A DNA stretch of 64,000 nt from Isoetes taiwanensis. Lineage: Eukaryota; Streptophyta; Lycopodiopsida; Isoetales; Isoetaceae. The DNA lies in the NCBI GenBank assembly GCA_021234155.1, contig JAJEKV010000110.1:1642338-1706337 (forward strand), written 5' to 3'. How positions within the stretch are numbered: position 1 is the first letter of the stretch; the number at the start of each line of letters is the position of its first letter. Position numbers and translations under genes: made by a program. The notes beneath the pieces were generated by a model, which did no database searches, was not told the origin of the DNA, and saw nothing but the letters and a program-made list of their open reading frames with translations. Positions 31,131 to 43,642 of the stretch are shown here, piece by piece.

Positions 31131-32860
31131 GTAAGAAATTCTTCTTCCTAATTCTAATTCTAAAAACTAGAGTATCAAATTCCACAATTTGGATTTGGAC
31201 CCACATTTTTGCCTAAGAATGTCACAGCTTCCAAATCGATTGGAGTCCATATTTAGGAATAGCCTTTGTCCAAGAATTTCCCAAGAAGAGGAAAAACCCC
31301 AAGCCAAAATCCGGCAATGAGAAGCCAAGGCAAAGCCGCAGGGATTTAATGGAAGATGCAGGGAAAAGATGGACATGCCTATTAAGGCTTAAAACAAATA
31401 ATGGGGCAATGCTTGGACCTTGTGCAGCCTGAATCCACAAAATGCATTTCCTAGCTGCGTTTGCTAGCTGAGCAAAACAGAAGTGAAGAAGGCCCCAATG
31501 TAGAATCCTACCAAAACCAAGCCTAAACCTAGTTCCGATTCATGATTCAAAACAGTGTTATAATGTAAGATTCAAAACAGTGTTATAATGTAAACAACTA
31601 ATGTAAACAACCAGAACATATTCCAAATTTAATATTCCAAATTTAAATGAGTATCAAATTTTGCAGGAGCCGAAGATACCCAAAAGAGAAGAAGCCAAGA
31701 TCAGATCATATGGTCCGATTTTTTGAGCGTTTTCCTCCCAATCGACGACCTGATGCAAGAAATAAAGCGGGGAACGCACCATTCTTAATGCCCAATGTCT
31801 CAGAATCTTTTGCTTCAGCGACCAGGCTTGCAACCATTCTTAGAGTACACCTGAAACTCTCATAACCTACCTTCATTAGATTATCTGTGGTCGTCAGGGG
31901 CAAGATCCGCCATCATGACTTATCTTTGGGTGCCATAGTGCAAAGGATGCAGCCATAGCCAGGAATGGTGTACGCCGGCACAAACTCTGATCTGCACTAA
32001 TATGGGCATGGGTTCTCACGGGGACTCTTCCATTCCGTCCCGCATTGAAAACACGGTACTTCAATATTCCATCCTTCACAAAAGCAAGGGGCAGCATCCT
32101 CGCTTCCTCTGTTCCGTCAGCCATGGCAAACAAATGGGCATCGGTCAGTTCCGGCTCCAAGCATCGGCTTCAAGCACAATAAATGCATATCAAAGCGAAA
32201 AGAAGCAGCTTGATAAAAAGAGGGCCAAAAGGATGGAGTGCTCAAGAATAAAAGCCTCACACGAAACAGGGAAAAGGCCGCCGATCTGCTATGGCCAAAG
32301 TCTGGTCAGGTTTTCCCCAATCCGACATGCTTGTATTGATTTGGCCAAATGTTTCCTAACACCTGCATTTTTTGTGGGCCGGATTCTATCTCTGTGTCGT
32401 TGATGTCTTCAATTCCTTGCTTACAGTTTTGAAACAGCATGCAGTGGTGGTAAATTACGGCATCGGAGTTTGATCGCCATAGCGGGCCAGAGTAGTAGCA
32501 AAGAAAGAAACTAAAACAGGGGCGAAGTCGCAGAGCAATGCGGTTCGTTGGGTTGGAGGTTAAAGCAATTGCCTTGCCCACCACGTGTCAGCGGGAGCTT
32601 GTCTCAAATAAATAGCATCAAATAAATAGGAAAAGTTTGGAAAATTGTCACTGCTTTATATATGAATGATAGCATGAGGATTTTGAACTAAAATATAGGA
32701 TAGCATAAATGCTGCTTAATTTACATTGTGTGTGAATTAATATAGAATTATAGCTTTAACTTCTATATGCCACATACTGCAATTAACTCTTACAAACTTG
32801 ATAATGTGCACTTTAGATGATGTTGAAAACTTTGGTCAAATTCGTTTGGCACCTATTATT
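31131..32860. other. Unassigned DNA downstream of the MYB exon
   Basis: A short direct duplication (AAAACAGTGTTATAATGTAA) lies around 31550-31592. Frames of 70-130 codons (such as 32002-32403) carry no known motif. A polypyrimidine/AG at 31655-31664 could be an acceptor, but the sequence after it is not MYB. Confidence 0.4.
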
Positions 32861-32869
32861 TTTATCTAT

Positions 32870-33517
32870 TCATTATATGTGACATTACAAATATTATGAG
32901 AGGAACATTACACATGTTTTCCAAGTTATGTATACATTCCAGAGTCTGGAGACACGTAGCGAGCATATCAAAGTAAAAATTTAGCATTTTTGCTTTTACG
33001 AATACCACATCATAGTGTTACACTTCTGCATGAAATCATATCTGTGAAATCATACCACCATTGTATCTCCTACATTGGCAAATCATATTGTATCTGTGAA
33101 GTGGGAGATGAAAATAACGTGGTCCTCGAATTCATTATGCATGACATTACAAATATTATGAGAGGAACATTACACATATTTTCCAAGTTATGCATACATT
33201 CTAGAGTCTGACACGTAGCGGGTATATCAAAGTAAAAATATAGCATTTTTGCTTCTAGGAATGCCATGTCATAGTTTTACTCTTCCGCATGAAACCACCA
33301 TTGTATCATCTATGTTGGCAAATCATACTGTATCTGTGAAGTGGAAGATGAAAATAACATGGTCTTATCAATATTTTTGATCCTCGAGTTCCTTATGCGT
33401 GACATTACAAATATTATGAGATGAACATTACACACGTCTTCCAAGTTATGTATACATTCCAAAGTCTGGAGACATGCAACGGGTATATCAAAGTAAAAAT
33501 TTAGCATTTTTGCTTTT
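32870..33517. repeat. ~260-bp tandem array, about 2.5 units before an insertion
   Basis: The unit contains GACATTACAAATATTATGAG (32880, 33142, 33401), CCAAGTTATG and TCAAAGTAAAAATTTAGC. The third unit is interrupted at 33517 and resumes at 35898. Confidence 0.85.
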
Positions 33518-33826
33518 GGGTGCTTTTTTGCTTAACCTACCCAACTTTTTGAAGTTATAGCACCTTACCAGCACCTAAATTAACGAGCACGGACGGGCTC
33601 GGACGGGCTCATGATGGGCTCGTGACGTGTTTGAAGTGACGGACTGACGGGTTCTGACGGCTTCAATTCCGACGGTTATACTCTGACGGCCATCATCATA
33701 GAATTTTCGCGCGCAGCCATCTTACCTTGCATTCGAGCTCTTGAACAAACTTATCTCCCAAGCTTTGTGTATTTGTACTCTGTTTTTCTTCCTTTGCAAT
33801 TCCGGCAGCTCTTTTGCAACTATACC

Positions 33827-34448
33827 ATGAGTTCTCCCCAGGCGCCAGAGGTATCGCATTTTTTGCTATCTTTTTTTAGAAAATGTTTGTGCTTCAGCAA
33901 ATTTATAACGCAAAGTACTCAAATGTAAGTGGTTTTTACTGTTTTATTATATTTCAGTTGAAGCCAGCAAGAACACAGTATGAATTTGCTGAGTTTCGGA
34001 AAGTGGAGTCGTCTGGAAGAAAGCCAAGCCAAATCAAGGCAAAAGAAGTATCAAATGCTGAATTTTTATCAGTTTTTGAAGTTCCTTTGAGGTCCCGGGA
34101 AGATCAACATCAAGGAAATCAAGCTCGCATTCGAAAGCGAAGTTCAATGAACTCCTTGAAAAGTATACCGAATGGCCCTACCAACAATGAAGTGAGGACT
34201 CGTTTTGCAAGAGCATTTGTATGGCGTAACACCCCTAAGGCTTTGGTGACCGAAAATTACAAGGTAAATTGGGCATCTTTTAGCGCCAGACTCCCACGCA
34301 TTTTCTAGTAGTTCATAAGAGTAAAGATCATGAAGTAAATTGTTTTGAAGCTAACCTCAATGTGATTATCAATCACATTAGAAGCTTGTCGACATGCAAA
34401 AGAAAGTCAAGAAGAAATTAAAGGAAAAAGGCGACTTTGTTGAAGAAG
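33827..34448 (+). CDS. Multi-exon gene inside the transposon, unknown product
   Basis: Three exon-like blocks join in phase: 33827-33850 (MSSPQAPE, then GTATCG), 33958-34263 (102 codons from LKPARTQYEFAEF to VTENYK, bounded by TTTCAG and GTAAAT) and 34382-34448 (KLVDMQKKVKKKLKEKGDF, bounded by ATTAG and GTAGGT). The protein is basic and helical. The continuation after 34508 meets stops unless other splice sites are used. I do not recognise the family. It is either a host gene fragment captured by the element or the element's own accessory protein. Confidence 0.5.
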
Positions 34449-34507
34449 GTAGGTGCAAGTTAATGTCTTTGATGTTACTTGCACTTTATTGTACAAGCAA
34501 ATTTCAG

Positions 34508-35500
34508 AGAAGAGAGAATCTATCAAACTTTACAAAGGTCAGATTTGCTTAACAACCAAGCTTTGGTTGCATACTTGAAGAAAGAAGAAGCAAGTTTAAT
34601 GGATTTACTTTTTCAAACTATTGGGAGTGCTAATGTCTTTGATGCGAGAAAAGTTGAAGGAAGAAATCAAATCCTTGGAAGTGAATATTGAAGCATATGG
34701 CCATAGGATGGAGTTTTGGAATGCAAAGTCAAAACATATCCGCTATGCGATTTCAGCCAAAGGTAAGAAGGAAACTCAAAGTTCACATGGGTGTTTATGA
34801 TCCGCCTCGAGATCAATTCTTTGAAAAGATGTGAAGGTTGTGGTTTGAGTTTTAGCTCGATTCTGCTTTTTCTTATCAAGTTATCATGTGATCATAAATT
34901 TCATGTTTCTTCGCTTTGGTTACATCTTGGATACTATGCATTATACAATTGGCGAGGTTGTGGGGTAGAAGTGCCCGACAAGCTTGAGCAAGAACTTGGT
35001 TACTTTAAAGCAGATGAAGATGAAGTAACCGAGGAGTATGAAGAGTCTTCTGATGAAGATGTGAAGGTGACAAAGGTCACAAAGGTGAAAGGAAAAGGTA
35101 AAGACATGGGTGAGGATTCCAACTCTGTTGCAACTGAGTATGACAAACCTATTTCCAAAGATTTTGTTGCTAAGAGGAAAGGCAAGAAGAAGATTCTTAG
35201 GAGCAAAGCAACAAGAAAGCAAGATCGGGGAAGTCGGCCAAGTCCTAAGACCTGTAACTAGTCCTGAACGTGAGATCCCAACAACTCTGTTACATCGGGT
35301 TCTCCACTTGCTTCTCCCCTGTACACATGCTTCTCTGTTACACCCGCTTCTCGATTCTGACTCCAACACATGAAGAGCCTACTCCTTCAAAGTCACCATT
35401 CACAGATATCCAATCTGATGAGGAAGACCTCACTCTTGCAGAGAAGTTTATAAGGAAGCTGGATAAGCAGATTGCTAGCTTTGCAGGTTAAAGTTGAAGT
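34508..35500 (+). pseudogene. Downstream exon-like pieces of the transposon gene
   Basis: Frames encode a coiled-coil-like stretch (34640-34765: MREKLKEEIKSLEVNIEAYG and onward, ending at a GTAAG), an acidic then basic tail (34960-35261: DEDEVTEEYEESSDEDVKV followed by KRKGKKK) and a final short frame to 35491. They share the plus strand with the exons upstream, but I cannot join them into one frame. Function is unknown. Confidence 0.4.
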
Positions 35501-35897
35501 TTGGTTTTGAAACAATCTTAAGTTTTCAATGTTAACTGCTCTGTCAGGTAAATTTTGAGTATGATCTGCAATTTTGTGAATATATGACAGGTCTCTAAGT
35601 TATTGAATATGTAAACTACATGTTGAATATGTGACAGGTCTGCAATTTTTTGAATGTGACCATGTCTGTAACCACTTGAATATATGAACTTTGTGCTTCT
35701 TTAAAATTTTTGTATATTTTTTTTCTTCATTGGTTCAGTTCTCTTGTTTATGCAACAGAATTTGGCGCCCAGGAGGAAATGGCGGGTGAAGTGCTATGAC
35801 GAGCGAAAAAAATTTCACTTGACGGGTCCAGCACCCGACCAGCACAAGCGTCACCCACATAAAAAGTTGAGTACCTTAATAAAAAACACACCCTTTT

Positions 35898-36040
35898 AGG
35901 AATGCCACGTCGTAGTTTTACTCTTTTGCATGAAACCACCATTGTATCTCCTACATTGGCAATTCGTACTGTATATGTGAAGTGGGAGATGAAAATAGCG
36001 TGGTGTTATTAATATTTGGTTGATCCTCGAATATCTAAAG
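35898..36040. repeat. Remainder of the interrupted third array unit
   Basis: AGGAATGCCACGTCGTAG continues the unit broken at 33517 and matches the second unit near 33258. Confidence 0.85.
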
Positions 36041-37905
36041 TAAATGGTCTATTAGAATACGAATTCATCATTCAAATTTCCAGTGAAGCATTGTCACATT
36101 AGTGGATATCTTATGTTTGTGGTACATGGATTTCTTATAAATGTATCCTGTCTGAAGAAGTGAGTAGTTGATAAACATCAAGGTGTACCAATGTTTCTTA
36201 CCCTGCACAAGACATCTTCAACGTCTAATTTGTCTCATTTATTCTGGTTGTTTAGAGAAGAAACTAGAATCAAGTCCATATGAAACAAATGGGCAGTTGG
36301 AGTCAAGCTAACAGCAGCACAAATGCGGCGGCGAAGGTCGCCCGATAAATTCTTGTACTTATAATTTATGTAAAGTATGCGCACAAGGCCTTTATCTAAA
36401 AGTGTCCATTCAATTTGTTTCCGTTAGATCATATTTTTAAAATGCTCAACTAGCTGTCAAATATCTTAAGTTGCTATCTATCCTACTAAATGCACCAGTT
36501 TTATTTTTGTGTAGGACATACTTCTACCATTATCCAGATGCTTTGAGCCTTTCCACCATACCCTAGGATTTTTGAGCTCATGAAATGAAAGCAAGAGAAA
36601 AGTTATGAATTCTATGAAAGAGTGATTGGAGTAGGTTAGGTGCCATTAGTGGAACTAGCATTGTCAAATGCTCAACTAGACATTGATATAGTGGCAAGAC
36701 CTTGCACCACCACATCTGAGGTCATGGCCAACGTTGGTCTAGTAATGGGGAGGTTACAGGTTCAAGTATTGCCAACCAGTCCTGTGGTAAATACTTTAAC
36801 TCTATCATATGTACTAGATAATCATATGCAAAGCAGCTTCTAGCATAAGATATCGCGGCTAGGTAGTGCTATCTGATATGTAGAATATGTGACGTAGCTA
36901 ATGTACTCATGATACGGTAAATAGATTGACATCCTTAATGAAAGAAGAAAAAATTTCTCAACTAGACATCTTAAAGTTGTCATCAATCCCAGCATGCTCG
37001 CGTGACTAAATATAATGCACTATTATTAGTTTTATAGGATGTAATTTTGCAATATGCACTCCCATTATGCCATTACGTTGGCAAATGGTTTTTACAAGTT
37101 TTTTTTTTTTTTTTTTTGGAGGGGGGGAGGAGTGGTATTCAAAAATAAGGGTTTTTGGTGCGTGCTGGATTATTGAGAGTTCATATAAATGTAGAGGAAA
37201 AGATATAGCTAAAATGAAAAGAGAAATAAGGAAACTTATATTATTTTAAGGGCTTACATTATTTTATTAGTTTATTATATATTTTAAGGGCTTGTTATTT
37301 CTGAACCTAACAAACTGTTTAAGAACTTTTTTTGTTTCTCCTTTTAAGGCCTTATTATTTTGAAACCCTTGTTGGGCAGCCACTTGCATGTCCAAGGATG
37401 CTCAAATGAGCTAAGTGGCCTGCCTAACTCGACCAGATTGTTTCAGGGGGGTGATGTAATTCCTGGACTTAGGGGTTTGCTTGATCCTAAATAAGCTTGA
37501 GCTTCTATGTGCTTGAGGTTAAGCTTATGCTTGATTCTAGAACATAAATTTTGATGGTTCGCTGGCAATGTTAAATTGGCCGTAAATTGATTTTATCTGG
37601 CTTTCCAGGTGTATGCATGGCAGAATTAAGGGCTGTTGTTGGATTCATGTAACAGAATAGGAGAGACTTGGTTACTTCCAGAGTTTAGCCATGGTTAAAC
37701 AAGCCAGAAGATCTGCAAAAGATAGCATTGCAGACTATATGTGAAAGATAGTTTCGATTACAAAAAAAGGTGGAATTGTGTTTTAAAAAATACCGAGCGA
37801 AATATTGGCTCCCGAAAGGGGGTTGGATTCCAAAAAACGGCAAGCCGAATACGCCGTCCATAATTATTATAGTTTATTATAATATGAGAATTGGTTTTAT
37901 TGTAG
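36041..37905. other. Unassigned intergenic DNA
   Basis: No gene is called. There is a T/G homopolymer compound at 37099-37130. A weak box-B-like GGTTCAAGTATTGCC is near 36758, without a convincing A box. Confidence 0.45.
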
Positions 37906-37907
37906 TA

Positions 37908-37992
37908 ATGCTACGTGGCGCAAATGGTTAGTTTATTTAGTTTTTAGTTTCTTGTGCGAGTTCGAGCCCACCTTTTAACATTTTTTTTTTAT
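37908..37992 (+). mobile_element. Possible tRNA-derived SINE with T run
   Basis: A-box-like TGGCGCAAATGG (about 37916) and B-box GAGTTCGAGCCC (about 37960), about 44 bp apart, are followed by a T run (37981-37990). The complement of 63395-63495 shares the same layout. Confidence 0.45.
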
Positions 37993-37993
37993 T

Positions 37994-38116
37994 TGGGGGC
38001 ATTCGACTTGTGGAATATTTTTTCTAACTTTGGGGGTATTCGACTTGTGGAATAAGTGTGCATGCTGAAACCACGAGTCTAATACCCCCTATTCCACGAG
38101 TCAAATACCCCCTGGA
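37994..38116. repeat. Direct and inverted GGGGGYATTCGACTTGTGGAAT repeats
   Basis: Two direct copies (about 37995 and 38034) and one inverted copy (about 38084-38110, CTATTCCACGAGTCAAATAC) can form a hairpin with a ~30-bp loop. It may be a MITE end. Confidence 0.65.
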
Positions 38117-38719
38117 ATCCAAGTCCAAATGGGAATAAATGCACCGAAAAAATACCCTGATATATTTTGTGTTTCACATAGAGGGAATCAAAAGCGACAC
38201 TTTTTTTTTTCTCTCAGAGGCTTATGATGGAGAAAAAAGGCTTATGATGGGCCATTTCTCCTTGGAAAGCACCCTCTCAAATAGCAATTCCAAAAATCAT
38301 CCGAATAATTTGCCGTTGCGAACATAGTAGCGTGCTCTCGCAAAACTTTGTGAAATAGATGCAATTTTGCTTCTAGAAGTATGGTGGCGTTGCAATACAA
38401 ATTTGCTTCTCGCGTTGAAGGTTACTCATGGACTTGAAGCTATCTAGAGTAATTTGAATGAATAAATTTGATTTTTTGACTGTTTCTGCCTGATATATTG
38501 ATGGGAGAATCCAATTATAGCTTGCATCTGAATTATGTTCTTTCGAGCAACCTGTGTATAAAAACTCTCTCATTTATTTCTCATCAAATTGACAAATATG
38601 ACAGCAAATGCAGTGCCTGTAGCACCGCACTACCGTCTTATCCTTCCTATGTAATTGAGTGTCCAATTTCTGTTCTCCTTCATTTTGTTCCTTCAAAATT
38701 CTTAAAACATGGCACGTGT

Positions 38720-39535
38720 ACTTGTGTGCATTTATTACTTATAAAGCATTTATTGCAGCATTTATTGCGGCCACTTAATAACCTTCTTTGCATTCATTTT
38801 TGCATTCATTGATTATATAAAGCATTTATTGCGGTAAACTCGAATATTTCGTGATGTTGACGTGATTACATGACACGTGTACAGTGTGCATTCATTGATT
38901 GTAAAGCATTTATTGTAGCCATTAATAACCTCGAATATTGTGTGCATTCATTGATTATAAAGCATTTATTGCGGGCATTAATTTCAGATTTGAGGCATTT
39001 ATGAGCATTTATGGCGGAGGAAGATATGAGCATTACCATAGGATGACACGTTGCATTCATCGCATTTATGGCAGATTTGTGCACTTTGCATTTATTGCGG
39101 CCATTAATACACTTTGCATTTTTTGTGGCCATTAATACGCTTTGAATTTATTGCGAATTATCAAAGCCGCCCATATGTGTGCACTTTGCATTTATTGTAG
39201 CCATTAATACCTTTTTTGCATTTATTGCGACCATTAATACGCTTTGCATTTATTGCGGCCATTAATACGCTTTGCATTTATTATGAAGTTATCAAAGCAC
39301 TAAATGTGTGCACTTTGCATTTATTGCGGCTATTAATACCTTTTGCATTTATTGCGGCCATTAATACGCTTTGCATTTATTACGGCCATTAATACGCTTT
39401 GCATTTATTGCGAGTTATCAAAGCACGACATGTGTGCACTTTGCATTTATTGCGGCCATTAATATGCTTTGCATTTATTGCGAATTATCAAAGCACGACA
39501 TGTGTGCACTTTGCATTTATTGCGACCATTGGCAA
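38720..39535. repeat. Minisatellite of ~28-bp units
   Basis: GCATTTATTGCGGCCATTAA with small variants recurs over 20 times; the most regular part is 39100-39530, where higher-order units also contain TTATCAAAGCAC and GTGTGCACTTT. All short frames here are repeat artefacts. Confidence 0.92.
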
Positions 39536-42500
39536 ATTTGTTAAAAGATATCAATCCCAAATATATATAGAATCTTAATGATATCCATTTTAGGATAATT
39601 ATGGATATGAAATATATATCGAATGATATTAATGATTACATGCGAGTTGCGATATAGGCACTTGGCATAAATATAGCCCTAGATTAGTCATGTGTGTCAA
39701 TCATCCAACAAAACTCCATCTTATAAATAGAAGGCCTTCTTATTGTCTCGACGCATTGAGAGCACTTGAAGAGCTATTGTGAGCGCTTCTCTTCTGCTTC
39801 ACTAATTGCATGCAATCCCATTTTGTAATTTCTAAATTAGAGTTAGAATGTAAGATCTTACGAAGTTGCTTCACATCAATCCAGAATCACTTGGCCATTG
39901 CAGAAGAGAATGTTGGACGTTAACTGGGGTCCAACTGCACCGTCTTGTATATCTAATTATTATTTCTGTTCTCATTTGAAAATGAAAAACTAAGTATTAC
40001 TCATAAAACAATGGCTAGGTACAAAAAATATTTTCGAAGGAACAGGTAGTAATGTAATAAGTAATGACATGTGCACAAGGTAGTAATGTAGTAAGTAATG
40101 ACGTGCACAAGCCTGGCTGGTGGAAGAAGTTGTCTTCTGCATTGCATTGGCCCCTTAATGATAAGTGCACGCTCTGAAGTATGCAAATGCAACTGAGTAT
40201 TATCTCAAGAAAAGGACTGCCATTTTACATTTAGATATTATCAGCATAGCTTTTCATGCAAATCTGTAACGCTTCCAAAGTTGAGATTTGCTACATTAAA
40301 ACACAGATATAAATGCAAAGATCGATTTACACATGCCCAAGCTCTATTGCCTATCAGATTAACAATAGAGTTCCTAGGAAAATCTATTATTCTCAACTTG
40401 CAAAGTGTATATATACTTATTTTACTTTATTTCCCTTGTTCACAAGGTATTTAAAGCATTGGTCAGATCTTAAACATGCATCAGTTAGCAAATTTGCTGC
40501 AATAAATCAGCTCATGCTCACAAATTGGCAGAGCTTACTATTACACTCCTACAAATTTATGGAGAGAATTCCAAACCAATTCTGTAGGAAAGAAGTGGTG
40601 TGAATATGGCAGAAATACGTAATGCAAGAATGGATCTTTTTTTATATAATCTCCCTCTCCAAATACCTTTTATTCTTATGGTCTTCTCGTGATGATACTG
40701 ACAGCTCGACGCAACTTCTGAACCATCGACAACTCTGCTATTATATACTTACAATGAACACATAGAATCTATGTTCTCTTTTTACATACAAATGCAATTT
40801 GCATCTATCACATCATTCACCAACCCCCCTTGATCAGCTAAACAATATAATCTTCTACGATGAGCAGCTAGCAACCTCAAACTGACAAAAAGCCAAGCAG
40901 TAGATTTCTGGAGCTAGCAGTGCGCCCTCAACACCTGTCAAAACAGAAATCAATTGTGCATCTCTTAAGACAGGATTAATCAAACGAAGTAAATTGAATT
41001 TATCATGATTTTAACCATTGCAACTAAAGGGCTCCAACAATATCGGAGAATGAACTTTATCAGATGTCTTATAAGAAAAATCAGGTTGCAAATATGAACA
41101 GTCCAATAATTGTTCGCATAATATGTCTCCAATTCCTTGTTATGTTTGAATATGCCAGAGAAATAGCTGAAGCTTTTTCTGACCTTGTTTTTTCAAGCAC
41201 TCTTCAGCTCATTACTAATATGGAATAGAAAGGGGGCATTGGGACCACTAACGAATGGGATCAATAAATCTCAAGCTCATATAATTGAGTATGTGAAAGA
41301 GGCTCCTGCTGAAAGATCGCTTTTATGTTGAATAGATGATTGCCATGATTAAATGTTCTCTAAGTTGTTTGCAAGAACGATTCTCTGAGCACTTGATCTA
41401 GCTAATACACGATCATTTTGGTCTGTTGCCAAAAGAGTTGAGTTCCAAGTTGGCATTTTTGGTTCAGAGTTTCAATACAGTTAGACTGAAATATGAGTTA
41501 TTTCTTCTATGATTTTATGGATGTGGCATGCAAAGAAAAGCAAACTCTAACATATAAAGACTAAAAGCAGCGCATTTGGTTTCTGTTTAGCCAGAGGAAG
41601 AAATCACAGTGCGATTCTCGAAATAGCGTTTGTAGCTGTGCCATACAATTGTCTTTATTGTCTTTCGGGACCTATTGGTTTAATATATTGTATTGTTTAG
41701 CGTTCTATGAGTCTATATATTGTGCATGGTGTATTATACAACCTTTCCAAATATACCCCTCAAGTTGCAAATACTCTAAAAAATACCTCTAGAAACAGGG
41801 CATTTGGTTCAAATAGCAATAACATTTTTTTATCGATCAAATAAAAGAGTGCCCTCATAAAACTTATAGAGGAGAGTGAGGCCTATCCAGCAGCCATAGG
41901 ATCATCTAAAACTGAGTTGGAAACTTCAAGTTATAGTGTTCTAAAAAAGTCTTATAAAAAACCAACTAGAATCAGCATAACGTGTGAATTTCAACTCCGT
42001 TTTAGATGAATTTCATCTTATTGGGAACACCTTATCCTAATCTATAATGTTTGTGAAGCCAACTCCATCTTTCTAAAAATGTTCTTCATTTGGAGGGTAT
42101 TTTTAGAATATCTGCAAATTTGAGGAGTATATTTGGAATTTTCCCAAGAATCAATTGGCCAGAAGGACGAGAAATGGGGGTTTTCAAGGCCATCAAGTAA
42201 GCAAGAGGGCAACATGTGAGCATCATATGCCTGTAAAAAGAAGACAGATCCATTTCTAAAGCAAGACCAATAACCTCTTTTCTACCATATCTCTTAAGTA
42301 TGTATAACAGATTCCATGAAAAGGGATCATAAATTGAGCAATCTAAATGGTACTAAGTTGTTACTAACTGCATATTTGCCATGGATTTATCAGTGAAAAT
42401 TTGCTGGCATTACTTATGGATGATCACTTCAACTATCAATACATATCAATATTGTCTTCTCCGGGCCATCATCATCAGCTGACAGGCCAACTAGTTTAAT

Positions 42501-43170
42501 AAAGAACAAATCTTCATTCAGATCAATTATTCCTGAGAAGAACTAACATAGAAGCACTTAATGTCATTTTATGGCTCGTTCTTTTTTTTGAGGCTTCAGA
42601 TTCTGGTTTTTCCAAACCAGAAGGGGAGAAATTCTAAAAGATGGAAACAAAGAAGGGTAGAAAATAAAAAGAAAAAAAGGGGAAAAACAAAAAGAGAAAA
42701 CCAGAGCAGTGGAGAAATTCTGCACGATGGAACAAGTCCGGGGCCCATATTCTTCAGCACTATGCAATAAATGAATGTTGCTTATAAGAATCAGCTAAAC
42801 CATGATTATGATGTAACGTATATCCAAAAACCAGACAATATGCACTACTGCTCATGGAATATTTATCCAGGAACTTGCCCAAAAACAGATATTTATTCAA
42901 AAACTTTTAAACAATCCACTAAAACAGACTTACCAAAAGATTGGGTCCCTTAAGTCGCGTCCTGGAAAGCATCTCCGCAGTAAAGCTCCTCCACTGCTGC
43001 GTATAATTTTGCAGAATGATGCATAACAAACATTATTAAGCCCCCAAACCCCAAATCTTCTTTTTCCTTGTCGGCAAAAATGCCCTCGCCTTTTTTTCCA
43101 GATTCGTGCTGACACATACACCACTATTTTAAAAAATCCTACGAAATTTACAACCAAATTTATGCAATGG
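39536..43170. other. Long gene-poor stretch; TATA-like site near 39722
   Basis: CTTATAAATAGAAGGCC at about 39720 looks like a core promoter and is followed by a C/T-rich leader, but no ORF follows; an LTR promoter is possible. The rest (40-43 kb) is AT-rich with no recognisable gene, RNA or element. Confidence 0.4.
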
Positions 43171-43176
43171 GTAGGC

Positions 43177-43184
43177 TATAAAAT
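43177..43184 (+). promoter_or_regulatory. TATA box of the Gly-rich protein gene
   Basis: TATAAAAT lies 34 bp upstream of the ATG, which implies a very short leader. Confidence 0.65.
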
Positions 43185-43217
43185 GGATGGGGATGTGTTT
43201 GCCATTGTCAAGTTGAG

Positions 43218-43514
43218 ATGGCGCCTAATTGTTTTCTATTGCTTTTCTTCACACTGGTGTTGGCACTAGCTATGGCTTCTGCCAATAACTATGATGAAGA
43301 TGATGCAAAGACAGATGTGATGCCACAACACTATGAGACTACATATGATCATAGAGGTGACTATTATGGTGGAAGTCACAGTGGCCATGGTGGTGGCAAT
43401 GGAGGTCGTAAAGGAATGGAGATGGGGGGCCCAGGATATGGCCCTGGCTTGAGGCCTGGATATGGCCCTGGGTTTGGCCATCATGGACATGATGTTCATA
43501 ATGGTTACAATTAA
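43218..43514 (+). CDS. Small secreted Gly/His/Tyr-rich protein
   Basis: An intact 98-codon gene with TATA box at 43177 and ATG in a good plant context (gagATGGC). Residues 1-22 form a signal peptide (PNCFLLLFFTLVLALAMASA) with a likely cut after ASA. Residues 23-45 are acidic (NNYDEDDAKTD), and 46-98 are rich in Gly, His, Tyr and Pro with a repeated PGYGPG. This is the build of plant cell-wall or antimicrobial glycine-rich proteins; His and acidic clusters could bind metal. Poly-A signals AATAAA occur at 43531 and 43664. The 3' end is duplicated downstream (43542-43640), so gene conversion or slippage has shaped it. Confidence 0.8.
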   Translation: MAPNCFLLLFFTLVLALAMASANNYDEDDAKTDVMPQHYETTYDHRGDYYGGSHSGHGGGNGGRKGMEMGGPGYGPGLRPGYGPGFGHHGHDVHNGYN

Positions 43515-43541
43515 AACATGTTTTTGTAGTAATAAAATGAA

Positions 43542-43642
43542 GCCCTGGGTTTGGCCATCATGGACACGATGTTCATATTGGTTTTGTTATGGTCTTGGGT
43601 TTGATCATAGATGGATGTATTGGTCCTAATGGTCACAAGTAA
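43542..43642 (+). pseudogene. Duplicate of the 3' end of the Gly-rich gene
   Basis: GCCCTGGGTTTGGCCATCAT at 43542 repeats 43465 onward and reads PGFGHHGHDVHIG, continuing to GPNGHK-stop. It lies in the 3' untranslated region and is not linked in frame. Confidence 0.7.

Larger units (their letters stand above)
33518..35893 (+). mobile_element. 2.4-kb TIR DNA transposon carrying a spliced gene
   Basis: The left end GGGTGCTTTTTTGCTTAACC and the complement of the right end (GGGTGTGTTTTTTATTAAGG) align over about 36 bp, including a shared CAACTTTTT. TTTT flanks both sides (33514-33517, 35894-35897) and is the likely target duplication. Removing the element restores the tandem array unit. Seven GACGG motifs cluster in the left subterminal region (33592-33689), with TGACGG near the right end (about 35820). 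No known transposase is recognised, so it is probably non-autonomous; the superfamily is unclear. Confidence 0.8.

Noticed and set aside
31655-31865. Third exon of the MYB gene after the AG near 31664
   Set aside because: The translated sequence lacks the R3 tryptophans and the NEIKN motif expected next.
36640-36843. SINE at 36.6-36.8 kb
   Set aside because: Only a weak box B is present; the A-box candidate is too close and no tail or target duplication is seen.
38866-39135. Short ORFs on both strands around 38.9-39.1 kb
   Set aside because: They are products of the ~28-bp minisatellite; composition follows the repeat.
38720-39535. CRISPR-like array
   Set aside because: Units abut or vary in spacing with no unique spacers, and the context is a plant nuclear genome.
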